Shown one piece after another: positions 1 to 8,420 of a stretch of 64,000 bases of DNA; positions within the stretch are counted from its first letter, which is position 1; each line of letters opens with the position of its first letter. A model generated the notes under the pieces. The model saw only the letters and a program-made list of their open reading frames with translations. It made no database searches and had not been told where the DNA came from. This stretch comes from Papiliotrema nemorosa (Eukaryota > Basidiomycota > Tremellomycetes > Tremellales > Rhynchogastremaceae): positions 1 through 64,000 of the forward strand of contig JASKOT010000052.1 in the NCBI GenBank assembly GCA_032158125.1, read 5' to 3'. The translations under genes were made by a program, and so were the position numbers.

Positions 1-37
<37 letters not shown>

Positions 38-105
38 TATGTTTTGTTTTATAAAATAAACGACCCAAAACATAACCTTTCCCCCCCCCCCCCCCCCCCC
101 CCCCC
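1..105. repeat. Poly-T run, AT-rich segment and poly-C run
   Basis: The window opens with 32 consecutive T (1-32), followed by about 48 mostly A/T-rich bases, then 25 consecutive C (81-105). Base composition then changes abruptly to normal coding-like sequence. It could be a genuine low-complexity intergenic tract or an artefact at an assembly edge; the sequence alone cannot decide. The poly-C run lies just beyond the 3' end of the first minus-strand gene. Confidence 0.9.
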
Positions 106-119
106 GGCGCGGACCGCAC

Positions 120-1296
120 CTACACCTGCTCGTTCACCCAGAGACCGAGAAGGACGACAAGATGGATGAATGCAATGTTTGGAATTCCCATATAACTCGA
201 ATTCGGTCGGTGATTGACAGTCTTGACGATATGCCACTCGGCGCGGTTCTGCGCATTCCGTCTAACGATTATCGACATTGCACGATTCGTCAGGATCCCA
301 GTATCGGTCTTGGATAGGACACTAATGTCTATTAACTGGAGCTTCAGCACTCCACACGCGAGAGATCAGACAACGCTGACATACCTGCGTCAGTCGTTTT
401 GCCCATTCCTCCCCCAAGTTGCATCGAATCTTCAAGCCTGCCTGGCCGTTTGGCCCCAATTCCAAAGCTATCTCGCCATGCCGTACAGAGATCTCATGGA
501 ACCTCACAAACTCTTCATCTTTGACACCGAGTTTTTCCTCGACGAAGATGAACGAAATACCGTCGCGAGGAGCTAATTGAGGGCCCATGACGTTTGCTGA
601 AGTTATAACTTGTTGAAAGCTAGGCAGAGGAGTATCGACGTGGTAGCGTGAATTAAAGATATCTGGGTCCGACACCAAGAACGCGTCTGGCCGCCCGCTT
701 GCCGATGAAACTTCCATGAGGCAAGCGTATCTGGGTGCATACGACTTTGCATCGTCGAGTATCTTTCTCGTATCTGCCTTTGTTAACCGATTTGAGCCTG
801 GAGAGAACATTCATCGCGCCCGAGCCAAGGAGGCAGGTATGGGCCGTCGGAAGAAGTCTGCATCTCGAAACATCGCCTGCGCAGTTCGTAAAAGGTGCAC
901 AATGGTCGATGTCTGCTGGGCAGATTCGCAGTTGATGGGTAGGCCAGTAGTCGGATCCATCACGTCTCGAAATTGTTGGATCGCAGAAAAGATTGACATC
1001 TGAAGCGGCAATCGATGGTCCGGATTCATCACCCTCTCATTGATGTTGAGGATCGCATCCCAGTGTTCCTCCTTGCTGACCATCGTTACTATCCCACCAA
1101 AACTCGCGTTGATGGCCAGAGAGGTCGAGTTCGGCCCTCTGGTACTGGGGACATATGATCTGGTAATCGGCAAGCAGTACGAAAGGGCAACATCGTGGTT
1201 AAAGAAGCTGACGACCTCGGCGAAGGTGATAGGTTGACCTGATTCGAGATGATCGAGGGATGGGGATTGACGGAGTTGTGTCGTGAAAGTTGCCAT
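120..1296 (-). pseudogene. Unrecognised protein gene interrupted by an in-frame TGA
   Basis: I do not recognise this family. Reading from the ATG at 1296 (MATFTTQL), one frame is open to a TGA at 811-813, which is followed immediately by ATG, and the same frame stays open afterwards. An intron at 336-384 (GTATGT donor, CTCCAG acceptor) then joins it to a last exon, 120-335, ending in TAG. Ignoring the TGA, the product would be about 380 aa, soluble, with no clear membrane segment or known motif. Protein-like composition continues on both sides of the stop, so the two halves look like one ancestral gene. I found no GT-AG intron that would remove the TGA in frame. Options are a nonsense pseudogene, two proteins by termination-reinitiation on TGAATG, readthrough, or a base error. 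I label it a pseudogene only provisionally. Confidence 0.45.
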
Positions 1297-1467
1297 TATG
1301 ACTCTCTGCAGCGACGGCAATGATGGGGCAAACGGAAGGATCTGGTGCGAATAATGTGACTATAGATGTGAAGACGCGCGCGCAGTAGAAAAAGGCAGGA
1401 AAATGGTGCCAAAACCAAGCAACGATGCATCACACTGGGAGAGCTGAGGATGTTGTTGGTTCAATCT

Positions 1468-2644
1468 CTACAAACTCGGAAAAGTACAATCGGCTAACAG
1501 GATCAAACTTTCGCACTCTGTGTCTTTTGGGACCGCCTCTGATCTGTTAGCAACCTTTGAGCCTCCACGGAGCGATTGTCGTATAGCAAGACGGGATGTG
1601 AGCTTACCGTGGGTGTGACAGGTACAGTTCGATATCCCCCTTTTCAACCCCCAAGGTGTCCCCCACCTCTTCGTCAGAGACTGGACGAATCTTAGCCCAT
1701 TTAAAATCCACAAGTCTGAGATCCCCATTTTCCGTCCCTTGACAAGGATCATCCGTGTACAGCACGTGTGAGACGCTCAACCAGACATGACTGATGTTGA
1801 GCGAATGTAGTTGGTGATAGAGCGCCAGAAGTTTGGTACTGATACGATCAGCTCATGAGGCTGGGAAGCCTTGTCCTCACTTGAGCGCCAACGGTAAGCC
1901 AAAAAAGCAATCACTTCCTCCAGGCCCGAGTGAAGCTCCCAGCAGCTCCATTACTTGGATCTCGATCCCTCTCAATGACCACCATCCGCCATACACCGGG
2001 ACGATTTTTCCTTGAAACAGCTTCAACTCTTCCCTGTACAATCGATCCTCTATTTCTAGACCCTTCTCCACCATTTCCTGCGTGATCTCATGTTCGTATT
2101 GTCGATCGGGGTAGGATGGCGGATAGGCAACTTTGACGCAGCAATAAGATCCGTCGGCGTAGCGCGCTCGGTAAACGTCCCAGACGGATCCTGCATGGAT
2201 GAACTCGGCGAGACAGAGGTCAACCTGGTTGATTGACTCTTGCGAAAGACGCTTTTTCCGAGTCGAAGCAGAAGTCAGAGGAGATAATGGCGGGGTGAAG
2301 CCTTTCGTCGTGATGGAAAAGGCTTTAGACGAAAAGCTATCAGAGATTGAAGACGAGGCAGAAGCAGTGCTTGGTGAGCTCAGTTTGGCTTGAATGTGGC
2401 TCTGAGGTGGAGTGTTGACGCTTTCCTCCAAGCTAGAGGCTCCAGAGTCCGATGACGGAGGGGTGTGTGCGGTGGCGTGAGGTTGAAACAGAAGAGGGAA
2501 CCTTCCCAATCGTCTCGCTGGAAAAGGTGAGGGCCATCGTGATCCTCGGGGGAGGTCGTACAGCTTTGATTTGAGAGATGGATCTATATCGATACTGAGA
2601 TAGGCTTTGGAGAGGTCGACCGTGGTCGATTGCAGGAATGACAT
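1468..2644 (-). CDS. Protein kinase-like (probable pseudokinase) domain protein
   Basis: A Ser-rich N-terminal half (about residues 60-130) precedes a C-terminal kinase-like fold. Residues near 145-175 carry the AGSVWDVYRARY strand and CCVKVAYP, which resembles the VAIK lysine strand, and later come EDRLYREE and VMELLGASLGP (hinge). After a 42-nt intron (1839-1880, branch GCTGAT) the protein continues with KLLALYHQLHSLNISH, where HRD is expected, and LRLVDFKWAKI, where DFG is expected. The catalytic loop reads HVWLSVSH and the metal motif DFK, so catalysis is doubtful. The last exon is uncertain: acceptors at 1543/1544 or 1554/1555 both keep frame, giving stops at 1468 or 1503. Kinase-like proteins of this kind are common in basidiomycetes. 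Its 5' end faces the Kre9-like gene. Confidence 0.65.
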
Positions 2645-2936
2645 GGTGTTGAGAGTGATGATAGAAGGGGATCAGTGAACGACGACAAGGAAGGGGGCGG
2701 GGAAAGTCGAGTCATGTTTCATGTTTGTTACGTAAAGCGGGGGTGGCGAAAAACATGCCTACGCCACCCCAAACATCATTCCCAGTTTTGCCACCCAGCT
2801 CCCCTGATTTCCCAAAGTGGCACTTTTTTTCACGCGCACCGCTTCCCCCCCCCCCCTCCCTCTCCCTCCAGGTCACTACACTTTTGTTGCGAGCATACCT
2901 CTTTGGCAACATCCCGCATCGGAGCCCTTCCACACC
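2645..2936. promoter_or_regulatory. Divergent promoter with polypyrimidine tract
   Basis: This 292-bp space separates the start codons of the minus kinase-like gene and the plus Kre9-like gene. It contains a C/T-only tract at about 2842-2870, roughly 70 bp before the plus-strand ATG. Such CT-rich tracts near transcription starts are common in Tremellomycete promoters. Assigning it to the Kre9-like gene is inference from position. Confidence 0.5.
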
Positions 2937-3646
2937 ATGATTATCTCATTGATATTTGCGCTGCTACCGCTATCTCTCGGTGAGTAACAGAAACATCTCT
3001 GGAGTTCCAGCCTGTATCGCCGTCGCTTTGGAGGACGCGCTGACGCCAAGTCTCCGCGGTCAACACAATCTACTGGCCCGTCACTTCCCCTTCGGAAAAC
3101 TACCCCTGGGTCGTCGGCCAGAAGAATCTCCTCACATGGACTACAGGAGGTGGAACGGGTATCGACTCGTTTGATATCCAGTTGCACAATTCCAACAGGA
3201 GCATCATGATTGGTTTCATCCCTATCGCTCTACGAGTACCGATGGAGAGGCTACCAACGGGAAAGAAAAACTTTGGTGGAGAGCTGGAGATTGACCTCGA
3301 TCCGAGTACTCCTACAGGGTACGCCTAGATGTCTGGACAAGGATCGCTTACGCGTAGTGAAGGATTCTCTTTATTGTTCATGAACACCTACCACGGTCAA
3401 GTCTACTCCAAGGTGCGTCGCGTCTCGAGACTCACCTGACTATAGTCTCACCAATTTACTATCTACCCGGCAGACGCCAGCCCAGCCAACTACACACAGA
3501 TCGACATGCCTACCGCTACCATGACGGCCACTTTGGAAGCTACACCCAACCCGACTCAAATGTGGGCAGTCACGCTGAACGGTATCAACCCCGATGCCAC
3601 GGCTTCAGCCACCAACATTGCTGGTAATGCCGGCTCGGGAACGTAG
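2937..3646 (+). CDS. Secreted Kre9/Knh1-type (Ser-Thr-rich GPI-family) domain protein
   Basis: Four exons (2937-2979, 3051-3318, 3358-3412, 3446-3646) give 188 aa in a single continuous frame. Residues 1-18 are a signal peptide (MIISLIFALLPLSLVSA). The mature protein begins NTIYWPVTSP and has the beta-sandwich pattern of the Kre9/Knh1 N-terminal domain: a W-V-G-Q-x-N-x-L-x-W segment, then FDIQLHN, then LDPSTPTGEGFSLLFMNT. This family is extracellular and wall-associated; some members act in beta-1,6-glucan assembly. The tail is Ala/Thr-rich but ends at GNAGSGT with no hydrophobic GPI-attachment segment, so it is probably secreted rather than membrane anchored. Two introns are very short (39 and 33 nt). 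The specific role is unknown. Confidence 0.8.
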
Positions 3647-4054
3647 TGGAGATGATGCGGAGACGCGGTGACGACGGACAATGATTATCTGATAGCCTGA
3701 CGAATGATGAATGATGTGTATCTCTCCTTCCACCAGACTCTTACCACCCTGTCTTGAGGCTATAGACTGCGCGTATCAGGACTGGTAGCAGTGTGCCTAG
3801 GTGCAGGAGATGGCTTCATCTGGCACCCCAAGGTCCAGTCCTGACCTCACGTAGCTTGTCCGGGACTCTGGTTGAAAGTGGAGCAAGGACAAGACCTGGA
3901 GCGAGGAGGCATGTCACGTGACATTGAGCATTGCGCGTCGCTGTCGAAGCGTCACCTCTATTCCACCTTTCGACATTGCATACATTCCTGACCCAAAGCA
4001 GTCGATACCCTTCCTCGACACTGCATACACACTACAGTCGGCATATAATCAGTC
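3647..4054. promoter_or_regulatory. Intergenic region, E-box palindrome GTCACGTGAC
   Basis: A 408-bp gap between the Kre9-like stop and the proteasome start. At 3913-3922 there is a perfect 10-bp palindrome, GTCACGTGAC, containing CACGTG, about 135 bp upstream of the proteasome ATG. CACGTG is the core bound by bHLH factors such as Cbf1 and SREBP types in fungi. The remainder shows no convincing coding signal; the open frame at 3918-4100 overlaps the true first exon and is not supported. Confidence 0.4.
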
Positions 4055-5296
4055 ATGTCAGGGTCCTATGATAGAGGTAAGCTGCGTGGGCATCGAATAG
4101 GGAATAGCAACAGCTGACGAGCGCAGCGTTGACCGTCTTCTCTCCTGATGGACATGTGAGCGATCCATTCTATGCACTCTGAGCATCTCTAATTATGACA
4201 GTTGTTCCAGGTAGAGTACGCATTAGAAGCCGTCCGAAGAGGTACATGCGCTGTGAGTGGTCCCCCTGTCCCTTCAACGGAGTAGTCTGGCAGACGCAAC
4301 TTTCCACTACCACCTTGTCTGACACTGACGCACAGGTGGGTGTGAGAGGTACAAATGTCGTTGTTCTCGGTGTGGAGAAGAAGACTGCGCTTCAGCTGCA
4401 AGATCCCAGAACAGTCCGAAAAGTCGCCATGCTGGATGATCACGTCTGTGTCGCTTTCGCAGGTGAGCCCTCACACCCTTACTTCTCCAAGGAGCCAGGC
4501 TGATTCTCAGGTCTGACGGCGGATGGACGTATTCTGATCGACAAGGCAAGGGTGGAGTGTCAATCTCATCGATTGACAGTGGAAGATCCTGTTTCTATCG
4601 AGTATATCACCAAGCACGTTGCGGGTATTCAACAGGTGAGCCAGCCCACGCATCTTGTATTGAGGAGGAGAGCTGATCTGCAGCGATATACCCAATCTGG
4701 AGGTGTGCGACCATTCGGTATTTCTACCTTGATTGTTGGCTTTGACCCGAACGACACCATTCCCAGGCTGTATCAGACTGAACCATCGGGTATCTACTCT
4801 GCATGGAAGGTCAGCTTGCCAAGATCGTCCGTACAGCGACAACAGCTGATGTCCAGGCTTGTGCGATTGGTCGATCATCAAAGACTGTCCGAGAGTTCTT
4901 GGAGAAAAACTACACTGAAGACCTGGATCGAGCGAACGCCATCAAGTTGACGGTCAAATCTTTGTTGGAGGTGGTGCAGACTGGAGCGAAGAATATCGAG
5001 ATCAGCGTCATGGAGAGCTACGGTGTTATCAAGGTGAGTTTTAGTATCTACACGAGGCATCAACTGACGCCAAGCACCTGGAAATTGGAGAGATTGAGAA
5101 GATTGTCGCGGAGATCGAGGGTGAGAAGGAAGCCGAAGCAGAGAAGAAACGTCAACGAATCGCTCAGTCTCAAGCGGGACAAAGCTCAATGGCCATGGGC
5201 TCGCTTAGTGGGACCGCTACACCTGGTGCTGGTGCTTCGGGCGCAGGTGGAGCGGGAGATGCTCAAGATATGGGTCGAGAGAGCGGTGTGCAGTAG
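4055..5296 (+). CDS. PRE6: 20S proteasome subunit alpha-4 (Pre6/PSMA7)
   Basis: Structural alpha subunit of the 20S core, part of the outer ring that gates substrate entry. Eight exons join in frame; the first is 22 nt (MSGSYDRA). The alpha signature follows: [20 protein letters not shown], then [53 protein letters not shown], and VREFLEKNY. The order and wording match PSMA7/Pre6 rather than the other six alpha subunits. The C-terminus is extended by a Gly/Ala/Ser-rich tail (about residues 230-270) beyond the usual lysine-rich end. Introns are 38-90 nt. WKACAIGR replaces the usual WKANAIGR. It converges with BET2, with 64 bp between stop codons. Confidence 0.96.
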
Positions 5297-5360
5297 ATGT
5301 AGAAGCGGAAACGAGTATTCATGCACGCCATGCAAAAGCCTGAATACGGATACATGTCGA

Positions 5361-6828
5361 CTAATCATAGCTAGGCATCCTGGGTAAAGCCATGAATGGC
5401 TTTGTCAAGCCTAGCCGCTCGATCACCCGTTTGGGCATACAATACAATGGATCTATATCTTCCAATCCGGGGTAGCCTAAGAGTGATAGTCCTGGTATAA
5501 GCTTCCACGACGGGCGGATAGGTAGACTCACCCGCTACACCAAAGACCGTATGGAACACATCGACCCAATCGTCCTTCCTATCGGCAATCCCACCTCCTT
5601 CCAGATCTTGCGCAGACAGGATAAAGTTGATGAGTTTATCCCGGTTGATCCAATGTAATCTCTCTATTATACTTAGAGAAGCGAGATCCCACCAAGAATA
5701 ACAGACCTAACAGTGAGCTAAGCCCAGAGCGGAGGGGAATGGAGAGCTCACATCCTCCAATTTTTCCGGTCGACCGTTTAGCCCTCCGTTGGGCAATTGG
5801 CGTTCTGATAACCAGGCACCTAACGTATCTCTATCCACCTTGTCCAGTTCTCCCAGTATTGCCAAAGCGGCAGTGCACACCCACACTATCGTCAGCTATG
5901 GATTTCTTGCATCCAGCCAAGCTCGACGTTTGAAAGTGCGTGCTGGTCAAAAATAAGATTCACCTTGTCCACCGTGAGACTCGGCACCTGGTTCAGTCCC
6001 GAAAGCCCCATCAAAGTTCATACATCCCAGCACGTTATCCAACACCAGCTGTCTCCCTCGTCCCTCGTACAATGCATCAAGATCCGATAGTCGTCCAAGA
6101 AGAGAGAGGGCGTTGAGGAGAATGTACGAGAACCGAGAGTCTGATTCGCCGAAATGGTCGCCTGAAACTTTCCCATCGGGACCGACCAGTGAGAGCAGGA
6201 CTGGATGTCAGCTTCACCCCGTGGAAGCCTAGGCGAAGGACATGCGTAGATGAGAGGAAGAATATTATGAAATGATAAGTAGGAGGAGGAAGATGGATTG
6301 TGAGAGGGAGACGTTGTGACACGAGGTGGGGCGTACATTTCGTGACAGACTCAATATCCGCTTGGTCCAACGCATCCTGCATGACTAATATCTGAATAGC
6401 AGATAATGTCCCCAGTATATGCCCATCATGTCCCGGATGAGCACCGAACGTGCCTATGATCAGCACTCACCCAATTCACATTCAAGCTGTCAAAGTCAAG
6501 GTGGAGGTGTGGAGGGTCAGAAAGTAAAGAGGACGTACCGAGCTCGTCATCCCAGCAAGTCAGGACATAACGTATCATCTCATCCCGAGGTAGAGCATCC
6601 GGTTGTCCCATGATACATAAAGCTGTGAATCCCCAATACACCCCATTGAGCCGGAGATGTTCGGTGAGGTGATACGCTAGATCTTTCTTCTGAAACAGTC
6701 AGCTGAACCGCGACTTGAGGCGTATAGGCGGGAACAGCAAAGAAAGGTAGACTTGCTTGGTCTAGATTTTGTATGTATTTGACATGCAGAGGGATATCTA
6801 GAGCTGGGGCTTTCGAGCTGGAGGCCAT
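5361..6828 (-). CDS. BET2: Rab geranylgeranyltransferase (GGTase-II) beta subunit Bet2
   Basis: Catalytic beta subunit that transfers geranylgeranyl to C-terminal cysteines of Rab GTPases presented by Rab escort protein. Seven exons give about 330 aa, the normal length. The N-terminus reads [16 protein letters not shown], then [14 protein letters not shown], which distinguishes Bet2 from farnesyl and GGTase-I beta subunits. Prenyltransferase repeats follow: [50 protein letters not shown] and [19 protein letters not shown], carrying the zinc-site Asp and Cys. The end reads [18 protein letters not shown] and DPLYCMP. Intron 1 (6690-6756) has a GC donor (CAA|GCAAGT) with a CTGAC branch site; no GT donor keeps the frame. 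Confidence 0.95.
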
Positions 6829-7809
6829 GTTGGAGTAGATGGATGGTTGAGGGTAAGAGTCATAGTGGGTCGACTTGGATTTGGATCATGTTTCAGATTC
6901 AGAGGAGTGTGGCGACTCGATCTGTGCAGCGATCCATAATTACTCCGTCGAATGAGACAAGGACGTTTGGCTGGTGGATGTGTCCTGGAGTGCTCAAGAC
7001 TTCAGGCATATCAGACAAGATCAGTGCGTATCGCAGATGCAACAAAGCTGCACCAGATCATGATATGGGATATCTAATTCTTTTTTCTCCGGTCAGCTCA
7101 GATATAGCACATGATCTGTGTGCTTGATTGTGGGAGTGCGCAATGGCACTAGGTGAAACTGAGAGCTTTGAAAAAGCAACTGAATATCGTAAAGACGCAT
7201 CGATGATCATTGCATGGAGAGTGATCCTGTGTCTTTGATTGATGGACGACTACATGTGAGCCTACGCATGTCAGTAGGTGCATCGGCCCGAGAATCGACC
7301 GTGCAATCAGTCGTAATCGTCTCCACCGTCAAGCATCTAGTCGTCGTCTTTGATCTCTCTACGAAGCTGTTCACTTCGCTTTTTGATGGCGATAACGCAA
7401 CCCAGCACGGATCGAGTGTTGTCAAACCTGAAAGAGGGACAGGGCCATAAATCTTACCCACTATTGCCCCACCCGGACAGACCATAACACGGCTCTATGT
7501 AACTATCTGACCAGCCGTTGCCCCAGGAAAAACACGAACGACAGCCTTCAGTGATCTGGACAGTCAGCGCATAGCACACGTGCAGATACACGTGCTAGGT
7601 TCCGATGCTTACCCACCCATCTAGCAAAGCATTAGCCACTTTCCACCCCGTGAGTAGCATTCCAGCCCCATAATCTGACTTTTGTATCGAGCGTGAACGA
7701 GGTCAGAAATCATACGGTGCGCACTTTGCTGGTCATAGGTTGTCTTTTAGAAACATGACGGGACAGTGATCATTTCATATTGGGCAGTGCATCGAGGAAG
7801 ACGAGTTTG
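6829..7809. other. Gene-poor interval with paired CACGTG motifs
   Basis: Nearly 1 kb without a clearly supported gene, between the BET2 start and the 3' end of the small orphan gene. It must contain the BET2 promoter. ACACGTGC occurs twice in direct orientation, 12 bp apart (7576-7583 and 7588-7595). A weak candidate for a small spliced minus-strand ORF is listed separately. I found no tRNA B-box and no long repeat. Confidence 0.4.
7337..7660 (-). CDS. Candidate small spliced ORF (weak)
   Basis: From the ATG at 7660 a frame reads MLLTGWKVANALLDGW, then GTAAGC. The following intron ends with a CTGAC branch and TGTCCAG acceptor, in good agreement with neighbouring genes. The next exon is rich in Cys, Trp and Gly (GCRSCFSWGNGW). 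A second, 30-nt intron without an obvious branch site leads to a basic/acidic tail, KKRSEQLRREIKDDD, and TAG at 7337-7339. The product would be about 77 aa. I do not recognise it. An alternative frame after the first intron gives a more hydrophobic end, so the model is not unique. It may instead be a noncoding transcript or chance. Confidence 0.2.
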
Positions 7810-8091
7810 TTACATCTCGCAGTAGTAAAAGCCCAAGTTGATGCGGATCCTCGACCTGTCTTCCTGGCTTGAGATTTCCCCGCCGACGTACGCCGACGAC
7901 ATCTCCATCAGCTTATCGAGATAGAAGAGAACATCGTCTTGGTGTTCTGGCGGATAGTTCAAATTCCCAGGTGACACGAGAAGGCTGCCTTCGATAGACC
8001 TTTCGAAGAGTTTCATCCTTTCCACTGTCCATTCGTCGAATTTGTCACAAAGCTCGGTTTCGGTCAGTCGCTTCGGCATTGTCTTGCTCAT
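7810..8091 (-). CDS. Small unrecognised protein (93 aa)
   Basis: A single-exon frame starting MSKTMPKRLTETEL and ending LGFYYCEM. It is mildly acidic, predicted mainly helical, and has no signal peptide, membrane segment or motif I know. It lies 329 bp downstream of the EFT2 stop on the same strand. A donor-like GTAACA overlaps its stop codon, so it could extend into 7.3-7.7 kb, but I could not make a convincing in-frame join. Support is only an ATG-to-stop frame with reasonable composition, so it may not be a gene. Confidence 0.4.
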   Translation of the reverse strand: MSKTMPKRLTETELCDKFDEWTVERMKLFERSIEGSLLVSPGNLNYPPEHQDDVLFYLDKLMEMSSAYVGGEISSQEDRSRIRINLGFYYCEM

Positions 8092-8420
8092 TCTACAAAA
8101 GGTGCTTCCGTGTTCGGGGCAAGGGAGAATGAGGTATAAAAGGAAGAACAGGACATCTTACTTGCTCGTTATATAGTGCGCTGCGACTCACCCGTACACG
8201 TCATCTTTCGCACTGACCACCGTTTCCCCCACGCACAGACCCGCTCCATCTCACTGCACTTGACCTCGACGCGTGAATGTAGTAGATCAGTATTCATTCA
8301 GTGTAGAGCGAAACACAACGAGATGCATGAGAGTATTGATGAGAAAGGAAATAAGTCAATCTCCCACACACCATCTACCAACTAAAACAACACCACGCCC
8401 TACGAGAGAAGCGAAGCCGT
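8092..8420. other. Spacer between EFT2 stop and small orphan
   Basis: Holds the EFT2 3' untranslated region and any promoter of the small orphan. A consensus TATAAAAG occurs at about 8135 but points along the plus strand, where no supported gene begins. Short open frames on the plus strand here have no recognisable product. Confidence 0.4.

Noticed and set aside
2740..2795. TTTGCCACC, the reverse of the yeast Rpn4 proteasome box GGTGGCAAA, in the kinase-like/Kre9 promoter
   Set aside because: It is not next to the proteasome gene, and Rpn4-type control is not established in basidiomycetes; a 9-mer match by chance is plausible.
8132..8142. Consensus TATAAAAG on the plus strand
   Set aside because: No supported plus-strand gene starts downstream; eEF2 and the orphan are on the minus strand.
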